64,000 nucleotides of DNA from Haemophilus sp. C1 (GTDB lineage: Bacteria > Pseudomonadota > Gammaproteobacteria > Enterobacterales > Pasteurellaceae). The translations under genes and the position numbers were made by a program. The notes beneath the pieces were generated by a model that had not been told where the DNA came from, ran no database searches, and saw only the letters and a list, made by a program, of their open reading frames with translations. The DNA lies in the NCBI RefSeq assembly GCF_001276515.1, contig NZ_LDVZ01000006.1, forward strand, positions 1 through 64,000. Reading direction: 5' to 3'. This document shows positions 22,075-31,648 of the stretch, piece after piece (positions within the stretch are counted from its first letter, which is position 1; the number at the start of each line of letters is the position of its first letter).

Positions 22075-23463
22075 CTAAGGATTCTTCCGTAAATGATCGC
22101 CATCATTTTTATGTAATTTCATAAGTGACCAAACTAAAGCGATTACAAAAACTGATGAGGTTAAGAAAGTATAGCTAAATGCCTGTTGTAAACCATCACT
22201 TACGCTAAAGAAATGTCTATAAAGATTTAGAATTATCGATGAAATAGCAATACCAAATCCAATCCCAACTTGCTGCACAATACTTAATACTGTAGAACCT
22301 GTGCCTGCCTGTTGTTTTGAAAGATCGCCTACAGTCAACGTATTGATTGAAGTGAAAATTATCGACATACAAGCACCGTACCACATAAGATTACAAATAA
22401 TCCAAGTCAGAGAACTTTGTTTATCCAACCAAGCCATGGAAATCACAGATCCCGCCATCAAAAGTGCGGATGAAATTAACGTTGTTTTATAGCCCCAACG
22501 ATTTAAAATTCGTCCAATTAATATTTTCAAAATCACAGAAATGAGCGCAATCGGAGCTAATAGCCAGCCTGACATTTCAGCACTGTAACCAAAAGATAAT
22601 TGGAACATCAAAGGCAATAAAAAAGGAACACCAGATGCAGATAATCGGATAAAAATATTGGCAATAATGCCTAATCTAAATGTACGAGTGCGGAAAAGGG
22701 ATAAAGGTAAAATGGTATCTTCATTGTTTTTGGCATAACTATAATAAGCCCCGAGTAACAGAACACCAACAACTAACACGCTATAGGTTGTAATTGCACT
22801 ATGCTGGCTTTCACCGAGCAAATCCAAACCAAGCGTGATGCCAACTAACCCCAATGCAAAGAGTAAAAAACCTGTCCAATCTAGTTTCTCTGCTTCTCCT
22901 TTGATGTTACTCATCACGCTGCCCGATGCCAAAATCCCTAGTGCACCAATTGGAATATTGATTAAAAAAATCCAGTGCCAACTGGCGTGAATGACTAACC
23001 ATCCACCTAAAATAGGCCCTAGTATTGGCCCAATCAAACCTGCAGTTGCCATTAAATTCCAAGCATTCACTAATTGTTGTTTCGGGACAGCTTGAATAAT
23101 AGCTAAACGCGCCACCGGCATCATAAAGGCACCGCCTAGCCCCTGAATTACTCGGGCTAAGATTAAACTTTCTAAATTAGGCGCAGCAGCACAAGCGATA
23201 GATCCTAAAATAAACGTAAAAACTGCACTACGAAAAACGCTCAATGTCCCAAATTTTGCAGCCGCCCAAGCGGTAAGAGGAATAAATAATGCAACGGCTA
23301 AAGAATAAGCAATAATCGCCAGTTGCATTTCAAAGGCGGGTTTATGTAAATCGGAAGATATCGCAGGTAAAGCTGTATTTAGAATGGTGGCATCGAGGCT
23401 TTGCATAAAAAGCGCCATTGCCGCTACCCAAGCTAAACCGCGATAGGCATTGGATTCAGTCAT
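22075..23463 (-). CDS. DHA2-family MFS drug exporter (MdtD/EmrB-like)
   Basis: A 462-aa, 14-TM major facilitator. The motif FMQSLDATILNTALPAI near the N-terminus and LGPILGGWLVIHASWHWIFLINIPIG (motif C region) are hallmarks of proton-driven drug:H+ antiporters. It most resembles E. coli MdtD (471 aa). The start at 23463 overlaps the mobB stop by ATGA, indicating translational coupling; an upstream ATG at 23490 lies inside mobB. Substrates are unknown. The molybdopterin-gene neighbour suggests operon convenience more than a shared pathway. Confidence 0.85.
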   Translation of the reverse strand: MTESNAYRGLAWVAAMALFMQSLDATILNTALPAISSDLHKPAFEMQLAIIAYSLAVALFIPLTAWAAAKFGTLSVFRSAVFTFILGSIACAAAPNLESLILARVIQGLGGAFMMPVARLAIIQAVPKQQLVNAWNLMATAGLIGPILGPILGGWLVIHASWHWIFLINIPIGALGILASGSVMSNIKGEAEKLDWTGFLLFALGLVGITLGLDLLGESQHSAITTYSVLVVGVLLLGAYYSYAKNNEDTILPLSLFRTRTFRLGIIANIFIRLSASGVPFLLPLMFQLSFGYSAEMSGWLLAPIALISVILKILIGRILNRWGYKTTLISSALLMAGSVISMAWLDKQSSLTWIICNLMWYGACMSIIFTSINTLTVGDLSKQQAGTGSTVLSIVQQVGIGFGIAISSIILNLYRHFFSVSDGLQQAFSYTFLTSSVFVIALVWSLMKLHKNDGDHLRKNP

Positions 23464-23975
23464 CGTGCTCCGTGAAAATGGTGCAACCAATTTTCAATAA
23501 AATCGGCAATTTGCGGAATGCGGTTAATATCAAACAAAGTGCGGTCAATTTCAAGGGGATAATTCGTTGCAACTGCGAGCACATATTCGTCAATTTCGGG
23601 TAAAGGTTTTGTCATTTCCTGACGATGGAGCAAAATTTTTGGAATTGGCTCTTGTTTAAAGCCTTCTACCAACACTAAATCCGTTAAAGTGCGATCAAAT
23701 TGTTGTGCTAAATAATCCAATGAAACAGGTTTTAGCGTTTCCGTCATAATCGCCCAGCGTTCATCATTCGCTAAAATGACTTGAGAGGAACCTGCCTCTT
23801 TCATACGCCAACTATCTTTTCCTTCTTTATCAACTTGCATATTGTGATGGCTATGTTTAATCACTGAAACGCGAATGTGACGAGCAATAAGTTCTGGGAT
23901 AAGTTTTTCTAATAATGTTGTTTTACCACTACCGCTATAACCGGTAATTCCAAGTAAAGGAATCTGATTGTTCAT
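23460..23975 (-). CDS. mobB: Molybdopterin-guanine dinucleotide biosynthesis adapter MobB
   Basis: A 171-aa P-loop GTPase-like protein that assists MobA in forming the MGD cofactor used by DMSO-reductase-family enzymes, such as those near 55-60 kb. Walker A is GYSGSGKTTLLEKL at residues 10-23; the LVEGFK motif is near 110. The start at 23975 (MNNQIPLLGITGYSG) fits the family; upstream MIFKVIF is unlikely. It overlaps the MFS gene by 4 nt. mobA lies 4.3 kb away at 28239. Confidence 0.92.
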   Translation of the reverse strand: MNNQIPLLGITGYSGSGKTTLLEKLIPELIARHIRVSVIKHSHHNMQVDKEGKDSWRMKEAGSSQVILANDERWAIMTETLKPVSLDYLAQQFDRTLTDLVLVEGFKQEPIPKILLHRQEMTKPLPEIDEYVLAVATNYPLEIDRTLFDINRIPQIADFIENWLHHFHGAR

Positions 23976-24014
23976 AAAAATAACCTTAAAAATCACCGCA
24001 CTTTAGATACGGAA

Positions 24015-24034
24015 AACCCCGAAAGATCGGGGTT
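24015..24034 (-). terminator. Rho-independent terminator after the small membrane genes
   Basis: AACCCCG pairs with CGGGGTT across a 6-nt loop. On the minus strand it is followed by TTTTCC. It lies just beyond the stop of the 28-aa ORF and before mobB, marking the end of the upstream transcript. Confidence 0.75.
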
Positions 24035-24040
24035 AATAAA

Positions 24041-24127
24041 TTAAGAATGTTTTGCTGCGTAAGTTGCAAAAATAAAAGCAGCAATGGATATGAGAGCAAG
24101 AATGCCAAGACCAATTGTAAACCACAT
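24041..24127 (-). CDS. Small single-span membrane protein, 28 aa
   Basis: An ORF of 28 codons starting MWFTIGLGIL and ending ATYAAKHS. Almost all of it is one hydrophobic helix with a basic tail. It begins 1 nt after the stop of the 73-aa gene upstream (TAATATG), with GGAG 10 nt ahead of the ATG, and is closed by a terminator 7 bp downstream. These features support translation. The size and topology recall accessory subunits such as CydX, but I see no specific sequence match and assign no function. Confidence 0.6.
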   Translation of the reverse strand: MWFTIGLGILALISIAAFIFATYAAKHS

Positions 24128-24128
24128 A

Positions 24129-24350
24129 TTATTTCTTCTCCGATAGTTGACGAAAAATACGCCCAACAGCTAGGCAAAAGTAAGTGACAACAAGTAAGGA
24201 AGCAATATTCAATACTTTCAATAAAAAAACCGTTTCTCCGTAAAGTATAACAGGCATTGCTAGAATAGCAACTTTTGCCACATCATCACTAAGTTTTGAC
24301 CAAGCCTCTAAAGAGCTTTTCTCAATGGGTAATTTAAATAAATTCAGCAT
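24129..24350 (-). CDS. Small hydrophobic protein, 73 aa, two membrane segments
   Basis: Start at 24350 chosen because GGAG lies 5 nt upstream; the longer frame to 24440 lacks a ribosome site. The protein has an amphipathic N-terminus (LNLFKLPIEKSSLEAWSKL) and two hydrophobic spans (VAKVAILAMPVILYG and LLKVLNIASLLVVTYFCLAVG), ending RIFRQLSEKK. I do not recognise the family. It is coupled to the 28-aa ORF downstream, so the two may form a small membrane complex. It is about 110 bp downstream of rseC. Confidence 0.75.
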   Translation of the reverse strand: MLNLFKLPIEKSSLEAWSKLSDDVAKVAILAMPVILYGETVFLLKVLNIASLLVVTYFCLAVGRIFRQLSEKK

Positions 24351-24462
24351 AGTTTCTCCGATGAATAAAAGAGAAATTTTGCTGAAATAGAAAGGGAATT
24401 TCCCAACTCGCTTTATAGTTTGCGATCTAGATCGCAGCAATAATAAAAAGCAAGTAAAAAAC

Positions 24463-24897
24463 TCAAGATAATACGCGCAATAAAACAGGCTGAAATTCTG
24501 TTTGTTGTCCTAATTTTCTACTATAAGATTTTACAAAAATGAAAGAAAGTGCGGTTAATCCAAAGATTAAAATTGCACGCAGGATTTCATTATCGCTGAT
24601 GTAATCAGATAACATAGTCGCAATCAATAGGGTCAAAAGCGGTACAACATACATCAATAATGCCGACAACAACATCGACTTTTCTTCTAATCCAATTTCA
24701 ACAATTTGACCTTCGCGTAATGGCATTAATGTTTCCACATTAAAAATATGCTCGCCACGTTTGCCGTTTAATTCGGAAAGACTTGATGTTCCACAACTGT
24801 TTTTAGCCGCGCATTGGCCACAGGCACTTTGAGATTGGCATTTCACTTTGGCAATGCCATTTTCATAGCTAATAACAACCGCGCTTTCTCTTAGCAT
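24463..24897 (-). CDS. rseC: RseC family protein (SoxR-reducing / sigma-E associated)
   Basis: A 144-aa inner-membrane protein with an N-terminal cysteine cluster (SACGQCAAKNSCG near residues 24-36), two transmembrane helices (LLSALLMYVVPLLTLLIA; ILRAILIFGLTALSFIF) and a cytoplasmic tail. E. coli RseC belongs to the rpoE operon and helps Rsx reduce SoxR. Here it is not near rpoE; its start overlaps the rsmJ stop by 1 nt (TAATG), giving a trmA-rsmJ-rseC operon. Confidence 0.9.
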   Translation of the reverse strand: MLRESAVVISYENGIAKVKCQSQSACGQCAAKNSCGTSSLSELNGKRGEHIFNVETLMPLREGQIVEIGLEEKSMLLSALLMYVVPLLTLLIATMLSDYISDNEILRAILIFGLTALSFIFVKSYSRKLGQQTEFQPVLLRVLS

Positions 24898-25664
24898 TAT
24901 GATGCTCCCATATAAATATCAAAGCGATGATTTTTCGTTTCACGGCTAAAGTGCGGTTGTTTTCCACAAAGAAATTCCGCATAGTCAGGACGCTTCACGA
25001 CCACACGTTTTTTAGCAAGTTGTAATGCAGGTAAAAGCAATTCATCGGCATCTAAATCAGCCCCGACTAAATGCTGGAATACACGCATTTCTTTTTTTAC
25101 TAGTGCAGATTTTTGTTTATGCGGGTACATTGGATCTAGATAAACCACATCGGCATAATCGGTATTAGGATCAAGTTTATTAATATGCTGAACATTCAGC
25201 AAGCGCAAATTTTGTTGCAACATTTCGCCGATTTCTTCATCTTGATAAGCACGATTTAAACCATCTTGTAGAAGTAAAAAAACAACAGGATGACGTTCCA
25301 CTAAACGCACTTGGCAGCCAATAGAGGCTAGCACAAAGGCATCACGCCCTAAACCTGCTGTTGCATCAATAACCGTTGGCAATTCCGAACCTTTAATCCC
25401 TACCGCTTTCGCTACAGCTTCACCGCGACCACCACCAAATTTACGACGGTGAGCCATTGTGCCTCCTACAAAATCAACATAAACCGCCCCGAGTTTAGGT
25501 TCGTCTAGTTTACGAAGTTCTAAACGTTCATCGGTTTGAACAAGTGCAAGTGGGCTTTGTTCATTATGAATAATATGATGTTCAGCACAAAGTGCGGTCA
25601 ATTCTGCTAATGTTTTTTCTGAAGATTCAGAAATCAGCTGAATACCTACTTGCGAATGAGCCAT
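24897..25664 (-). CDS. rsmJ: 16S rRNA m2G1516 methyltransferase RsmJ
   Basis: A SAM-dependent methyltransferase of 255 aa (E. coli RsmJ 250) that modifies G1516 of 16S rRNA. SAM motif: [20 protein letters not shown] near residue 97; catalytic [18 protein letters not shown] near 175. The start codon lies inside trmA (19-bp overlap), indicating translational coupling. The [13 protein letters not shown] block is also family-typical. Confidence 0.92.
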   Translation of the reverse strand: MAHSQVGIQLISESSEKTLAELTALCAEHHIIHNEQSPLALVQTDERLELRKLDEPKLGAVYVDFVGGTMAHRRKFGGGRGEAVAKAVGIKGSELPTVIDATAGLGRDAFVLASIGCQVRLVERHPVVFLLLQDGLNRAYQDEEIGEMLQQNLRLLNVQHINKLDPNTDYADVVYLDPMYPHKQKSALVKKEMRVFQHLVGADLDADELLLPALQLAKKRVVVKRPDYAEFLCGKQPHFSRETKNHRFDIYMGAS

Positions 25665-26737
25665 ACGCCGCTTTCCATGTGGTTAGTGTAAGGGAATTGG
25701 TCAAATAACGCCGCTTTTTTAATGCTATGTGTTTTTGACAGTTCAACAAGATTATCGCACAGCGTATGTGGATTACAGGAAATATACAAAATGCGATCGT
25801 AATTTTGTACAAGTTTCACTGTATCAGGATCAAGCCCTGCGCGAGGTGGATCGACAAAAATGGTATTACATTCGTAAGATTTCAAATCAATCCCTTTCAA
25901 GCGGTTAAAGGCTCTAACCCCATTCATTGCCTGTGTAAATTCCTCTGCCGACATGCGGATAATTTGTAAATTATCGACTTTATTTTCAGTGATATTAAAC
26001 TGTGCGGCTGCCACCGATGGTTTAGCAATTTCTGTTGCCAATACTTTACGGAAATTTTGAGCAAGTGCGATAGAAAAATTACCATTACCGCAGTAAAGTT
26101 CTAACAAATCCCCTTCGCTATTTTGAGTACAATCAATTGCCCATTCAAGCATTTTGCAGTTTACCGTTGCGTTTGGCTGGGTAAAACTATTCTCGACTTG
26201 GCGATAGACATAATTTCTACCATTCACAGGTAAAATTTCATCCACATAATCTTGCTCAAAACAAATTTTTTGTTTACTTGCACGCCCGATTATTTGCACA
26301 TCAAAACCTTGCTTTTCGAGTAAATCTTTCAGATTTTTAGCAGCACTTTCCCATTCTTCAGTGAGTGTTTTATGATAAAGCAAGCTCACAATAATCTTAT
26401 TACTCAAAGTGCTAAGGTAATCAATTTGGAATAATTTTTTATGTAGCACCTCTTGTTGTTTTAACAAAGGTAATAAGGTTTGCATCATTTGATTAATCAG
26501 CGTGCTAGCGATTGGAAATTCATCTACGCGATAACGCTGTAGCGTCGCTTGATCAAACATAATATGGTAAAAATCATCTTGCTCGTGCCAAATACGAAAT
26601 TCCGCACGCATGCGATAATGACTTGTTGGAGAGTCAAAAACTTGAATATTAGACGCATTGAAAGGGCGTAAAAGTGCGGTTAATTTTTCAAATTTTTTTT
26701 GTAGCAGTTCGTTGTATTGAGAAATCGGTAATTGCAT
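25646..26737 (-). CDS. trmA: tRNA/tmRNA (uracil-5-)-methyltransferase TrmA
   Basis: Makes m5U54 (ribothymidine) in the T-loop of tRNAs and tmRNA using SAM. 363 aa (E. coli 366), closely similar throughout. SAM site: [17 protein letters not shown] near residue 215. The catalytic Cys is in [15 protein letters not shown] and the general base region is near the C-terminus. First gene of the trmA-rsmJ-rseC run. Confidence 0.97.
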   Translation of the reverse strand: MQLPISQYNELLQKKFEKLTALLRPFNASNIQVFDSPTSHYRMRAEFRIWHEQDDFYHIMFDQATLQRYRVDEFPIASTLINQMMQTLLPLLKQQEVLHKKLFQIDYLSTLSNKIIVSLLYHKTLTEEWESAAKNLKDLLEKQGFDVQIIGRASKQKICFEQDYVDEILPVNGRNYVYRQVENSFTQPNATVNCKMLEWAIDCTQNSEGDLLELYCGNGNFSIALAQNFRKVLATEIAKPSVAAAQFNITENKVDNLQIIRMSAEEFTQAMNGVRAFNRLKGIDLKSYECNTIFVDPPRAGLDPDTVKLVQNYDRILYISCNPHTLCDNLVELSKTHSIKKAALFDQFPYTNHMESGVWLIRK

Positions 26738-26846
26738 AGAAATTAGTATTCATAGGATGTATGAAGACGGATCTTTCATACAAAGATAGGAGAATAAAGT
26801 TATCAGCCGTGAATTACGCATGATTTCACAAGCTATTCAAAAACAA

Positions 26847-26868
26847 AAGGCAGACTTCCGCCTGCCTT
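26847..26868 (-). terminator. Rho-independent terminator of maoP
   Basis: AAGGCAG pairs with CTGCCTT over an 8-nt loop. The minus strand continues TTTGTTTTTG. It lies 12 bp after the maoP stop. Confidence 0.7.
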
Positions 26869-26880
26869 ATTTAATGTATC

Positions 26881-27216
26881 TTATTCGCCGGAATAATCAT
26901 CTCCGCTAGAAGCAGCTTCACTCACATCACCAGATAAGGTGTAAACACGTTTTTTAGTGTTAATACGAGAGCGATATTTATTCCAAGTTTTTTCAAAGAA
27001 AGTTTCTGCTGCACGCTCGCCACGGCAAAAAGCGACGAAATCTTTTTCTTCTTTAGTCGATGGCTCACGTTCCCCTAAATCCAATGCTTTGAACGCTTGA
27101 CCATATTGCTCAAGCACCTGTGATTCTTTGATTGTGTAATCACCGTGACGGGAAAAACCACGTGGGTAGTTTTTGTCGTCAAAGAAACGACGCGTTACGC
27201 TAAAACTTGCAGCCAT
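26881..27216 (-). CDS. maoP: Macrodomain Ori organisation protein MaoP (YifE family)
   Basis: A 111-aa protein, close in length and sequence to E. coli MaoP/YifE (112 aa): [18 protein letters not shown] and [13 protein letters not shown] are diagnostic. In E. coli it acts with the maoS site to organise the Ori macrodomain. Whether this role exists in Pasteurellaceae is not known to me. No maoS match was looked for computationally. Monocistronic by appearance. Confidence 0.88.
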   Translation of the reverse strand: MAASFSVTRRFFDDKNYPRGFSRHGDYTIKESQVLEQYGQAFKALDLGEREPSTKEEKDFVAFCRGERAAETFFEKTWNKYRSRINTKKRVYTLSGDVSEAASSGDDYSGE

Positions 27217-27277
27217 AATATTCTCTCTTCTTTCATTAATATTTACAAAATAGGGCAGGCATTAAACCAATTTTTCG

Positions 27278-27895
27278 TTATTTTTGCAATAAACCTTTTA
27301 CGGTTTGCACATAATCTTTCACGAAATCATCATAATTTAAACCTTCAGGGTTTACACGGAATTTACCATTGACATAAAAATCAGGTACGCCATGCACTTT
27401 AAATTGTTCTGCGGCATTTACTTGTTTATTAACTAAACCATTTACTGCAAAACTATTAATGCCACCATCAAATTGCTCGGCAGTTACACCATTCGATAAG
27501 AAAATAGCTCGAATATCATCCATTGATTTCAAAGCATCTTTTTGAGCCGCTTCAAATAATGGTGCCTTTACTTTACCTTCTGCGCCTAATGCCATTGCTA
27601 ACGCCCAAGCGCGCGTTAAGTTTTCAGATTGACGACCTAAGAAATTTACATGATATTGTTTAAATTTCACATCTTTTGGTAAAGCATCTTCGACTTGCTG
27701 TGGAATTTTGTATTCCATTTCAAAGGCGTAACAATGCGGGCAGTAGAATGAGAAAAACTCAATCACTTCTTTTTGTTGTGAAGCCTGTTGGCTCACTTGA
27801 ACATATTGTTTGCCTTCTTGTAAATCTGTGGCAAAACTATTTACAGACATAAGCGTGCTAACACCTAAACCTAACGCAAGTAATACTTTTTTCAT
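27278..27895 (-). CDS. dsbA: Thiol:disulfide interchange protein DsbA
   Basis: Periplasmic oxidase that introduces disulfides into exported proteins; 205 aa. A cleavable signal peptide ends near VNSFA (residue 22). The thioredoxin-fold active site is Cys52-Pro-His-Cys55 (FYCPHCYAFE), the same CPHC as E. coli DsbA. The cis-Pro loop is HGVPDFYVNG. It lies 12 bp after yihD on the same strand, the yihD-dsbA order also seen in enterobacteria. Confidence 0.96.
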   Translation of the reverse strand: MKKVLLALGLGVSTLMSVNSFATDLQEGKQYVQVSQQASQQKEVIEFFSFYCPHCYAFEMEYKIPQQVEDALPKDVKFKQYHVNFLGRQSENLTRAWALAMALGAEGKVKAPLFEAAQKDALKSMDDIRAIFLSNGVTAEQFDGGINSFAVNGLVNKQVNAAEQFKVHGVPDFYVNGKFRVNPEGLNYDDFVKDYVQTVKGLLQK

Positions 27896-27907
27896 TTGCT
27901 TTCCTTC

Positions 27908-28174
27908 TTATTTAATGATACCGCGAGCACGGAGCAATGCGGTTTTAAAATCTTCTTCGTAATCTTTTTTGAGACCTGGAATTGGCTCATGTTTATCTGT
28001 ACCATCCATTTTTAACTGATAAATAATCACTTCATCAGTTAATTCATTTAATGGCTTTTGGAAACCTGATTCATTGGCAATTTTTTGCAAAATTTCCATT
28101 AAGCTCAAATCTGGGTCTTTAGACCAATAAGGCTGTAAAAGTTCCAAAACTTCATTTAAACGCTTACATTTCAT
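27908..28174 (-). CDS. yihD: YihD family protein
   Basis: An 88-aa conserved cytoplasmic protein of unknown function, very similar to E. coli YihD (89 aa) at [12 protein letters not shown] and [20 protein letters not shown]. It is located immediately before dsbA and divergent from mobA, the same neighbourhood as mobA-yihD-dsbA in E. coli. Confidence 0.92.
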   Translation of the reverse strand: MKCKRLNEVLELLQPYWSKDPDLSLMEILQKIANESGFQKPLNELTDEVIIYQLKMDGTDKHEPIPGLKKDYEEDFKTALLRARGIIK

Positions 28175-28238
28175 TGCTATTTCCTTTTTAATCGTAAAAA
28201 ATAGGCAAATGATACTTGAAATAACGATAGATTAAAAT

Positions 28239-28817
28239 ATGACAATTACAATAAGCGCGGTAATTTTGGCAGGTGGCAAAGCACGCAGAATGGGCGGGCA
28301 AGATAAAGGATTACAGATTTTAGGTAAACAATCTTTAATTCAACATGTTATTCATCGCTTGCAACTACAAGCTCATGATATTTCGATTAACGCTAACCGA
28401 AATCAAACAGAATATGCAAAATTTGGCTTTCCTGTTTTTTCCGATGAACTATCCGATTTTCAAGGGCCATTGAGCGGCATGCTAACAGCCCTAGAAAAGA
28501 CAAAAAGTGACTTCATCCTTTTTACACCTTGTGATACGCCTTTTTTCCCTACGAATCTTTTAGATAAACTCAAAAGTGCGGTTAAAAATCACCGCACTTT
28601 AATTGCGTATGCTTGCGATGAAGAACGTGAACATCCCGTTTTTTGTTTGATGTCCATTCAGCTAAAAGAAAAATTACGACACTATTTAGCATCGGGTGAA
28701 CGACGCCTTTTACAGTTTATGCAAGAAAATAGTGGGATTTCTGTAAAATTTACGAAAGAAGAAGGCAACTTTGAGAATTTTAATACGCTGGATGATTTAA
28801 AGAAAACAGTAATCTAA
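28239..28817 (+). CDS. mobA: Molybdenum cofactor guanylyltransferase MobA
   Basis: Transfers GMP from GTP to molybdopterin to form MGD, needed by the DmsA-type enzymes in this window. 192 aa. N-terminal nucleotide loop LAGGKARRMGGQDKGL at residues 10-25, metal-binding Asp in FTPCDTPFFP. An inverted pair of uptake signals lies inside the coding sequence at about 28573-28600 and encodes KSAVKNHRTL. mobB is separate at 23460. Confidence 0.95.
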   Translation: MTITISAVILAGGKARRMGGQDKGLQILGKQSLIQHVIHRLQLQAHDISINANRNQTEYAKFGFPVFSDELSDFQGPLSGMLTALEKTKSDFILFTPCDTPFFPTNLLDKLKSAVKNHRTLIAYACDEEREHPVFCLMSIQLKEKLRHYLASGERRLLQFMQENSGISVKFTKEEGNFENFNTLDDLKKTVI

Positions 28818-28849
28818 TTGATAACTAGCAAAAGTGTGGTTTATTTTTA

Positions 28850-29710
28850 TTATTTACGGGCTCCAAATATCGCAATCAATTCTTTCACTTTTACGCGTTT
28901 TTCTGAATTCTGACTAATAGAACGTTGGACTTTTACCCGTTTAAATTTTGCACCGTTATAAATTTCACGCGTAAATTTAGTATCGTGATTAGAGATCAAT
29001 ATCGGAATTTGTTTTTCTTTTTGTATAGATTTGACTAAATCAGCCAAAGCGCGTTGCTGCATCAGACCAAACTCATTGCCCGCATAACCAGTAAAATTAG
29101 TATCCTGTTGTAGCGGAGCATAAGGAGGATCACAATAAATCACCGAATCCTTATCGGCAAATTCAAAAGTCTTTTGAAAATCACAGCATAAAAACACCGC
29201 ACTTTGCGCTTTATGAGCGAAATAACGTAATTCATCTTCTGGAAAATAATGAGTTTTGTAAGCCCCAAAAGGCACATTAAATTCATTCTTGCTGTTGTAA
29301 CGGCATAATCCGTTAAAACCAAAACGGTTCAGATACAAAAAAATAATCGAACGTTCAAAAGGATCCATAGATGTATTGAATTGACGACGTTTAGCATAGT
29401 AATAATCGGGTGTATTTGCATCATCAGCAAAGAAAATCGGCTTACAAGCTTCAATATAACCATCTACATTTTCTTTAACAATATTGAATAGATTGATTAA
29501 ATCTGGGTTGATATCTGCCAAAATATAGCGTTCAAAATTAGAATTAAGAAATACTGCTCCAGCGCCCACAAATGGCTCAATTAAGCAGCTTTTTTTGTTT
29601 GGAAAGGCTTTGTTTATATCGTCCGTTAAGCGAAATTTTCCCCCCGCCCATTTTAAGAATGGACGGTGTTTTAACTTAGGTTTTAAAGATTGTTTTTTCG
29701 GACGTAACAT
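28850..29710 (-). CDS. dam: DNA adenine methyltransferase Dam (GATC)
   Basis: Methylates adenine in GATC; guides mismatch repair and replication timing. 286 aa (E. coli 278). The alpha-group order is visible: the SAM motif FLKWAGGKFRLTDDI near residue 18, the target-recognition region in the middle, and catalytic DPPYAPL near residue 170-190. It starts 1 nt after the aroB stop, forming aroK-aroB-dam; damX, which lies between aroB and dam in E. coli, is absent here. Confidence 0.95.
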   Translation of the reverse strand: MLRPKKQSLKPKLKHRPFLKWAGGKFRLTDDINKAFPNKKSCLIEPFVGAGAVFLNSNFERYILADINPDLINLFNIVKENVDGYIEACKPIFFADDANTPDYYYAKRRQFNTSMDPFERSIIFLYLNRFGFNGLCRYNSKNEFNVPFGAYKTHYFPEDELRYFAHKAQSAVFLCCDFQKTFEFADKDSVIYCDPPYAPLQQDTNFTGYAGNEFGLMQQRALADLVKSIQKEKQIPILISNHDTKFTREIYNGAKFKRVKVQRSISQNSEKRVKVKELIAIFGARK

Positions 29711-29711
29711 C

Positions 29712-30803
<1,092 letters not shown>

Positions 30804-30819
30804 TTATCCTTAGGTGTGT

Positions 30820-31362
30820 TTAAAGTGCACCATTCAATCCATTCATATTATCAATTAAATCAACAATTTGATTTACCATTACTTTGGCATTTTGCTCATC
30901 GGTTGGCAAAGTGATGTCCGCAATTTCTTCATAAAGCGGATTGCGAATTTTTGCTAAATCTTCCAATACTTGACGAGGATTCTCTGCATCTTGGAGCAAT
31001 GGACGTTTTTTATCACGTTGAGTACGTTGGAATTGTTTTTCCACCGTTGTTTCTAAATAAATCACGATACCGCGTGCAGATAAATAATTACGACTCTCTT
31101 TAGAAAGCACTGCGCCACCACCAGTTGAAAGTACAATGCCTTGCATTTGAGTAAGCTCATTAATAATGCGTTCTTCACGCTTACGGAAGCCTTCTTCACC
31201 TTCCAAATCAAAAATCCAGCTAATGTCCGCGCCCGTACGCTCTTCAATCACGGCATCGGAATCAATAAAATCCATATTGAGCTGTTGTGCTAATTGACGA
31301 CCGATAGTGCTTTTACCTGCACCCATTGGCCCCACTAAAAAAATATTACGTTTTTCCGCCAT
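30820..31362 (-). CDS. aroK: Shikimate kinase I
   Basis: Phosphorylates shikimate with ATP. 180 aa. Walker A is [15 protein letters not shown] at residues 11-25; the DSD motif ([10 protein letters not shown]) and LSTGGGAVL substrate-binding loop are present, along with lid arginines in RDKKRPLL. It lies 19 bp upstream of aroB and likely starts the operon. Confidence 0.96.
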   Translation of the reverse strand: MAEKRNIFLVGPMGAGKSTIGRQLAQQLNMDFIDSDAVIEERTGADISWIFDLEGEEGFRKREERIINELTQMQGIVLSTGGGAVLSKESRNYLSARGIVIYLETTVEKQFQRTQRDKKRPLLQDAENPRQVLEDLAKIRNPLYEEIADITLPTDEQNAKVMVNQIVDLIDNMNGLNGAL

Positions 31363-31601
31363 TGTTCTTTTCTAATTAAATTAAAGGTGAAATAAAAATT
31401 TGATCTTTCTAACAAAAATACACAGTCTAAAACAAATTTGACTACTTGAAAGATCCCCCCAAAAATGGCCTAGATTATCGCAATAAACCACCCTATTTTT
31501 CAACCTTTCTAGGGAATTTATTTTCCACGAGAAAGCATTAAGGTGTGGAATAATCAAGATTCTCAATCATCTATGGCATCTTAAAGCAGCAAACTCATAA
31601 C

Positions 31602-31632
31602 AAAAATAGCGCGTTAAATACGCGCTATTTTT
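31602..31632 (-). terminator. Rho-independent terminator of nadN
   Basis: AAAAATAGCGCG pairs with CGCGCTATTTTT across a 7-nt loop, with A and T tracts on both sides. It lies 17 bp past the nadN stop. The rest of the 286-bp gap to aroK shows no gene. Confidence 0.8.
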
Positions 31633-31648
31633 AGTCTATTTTTCAATT

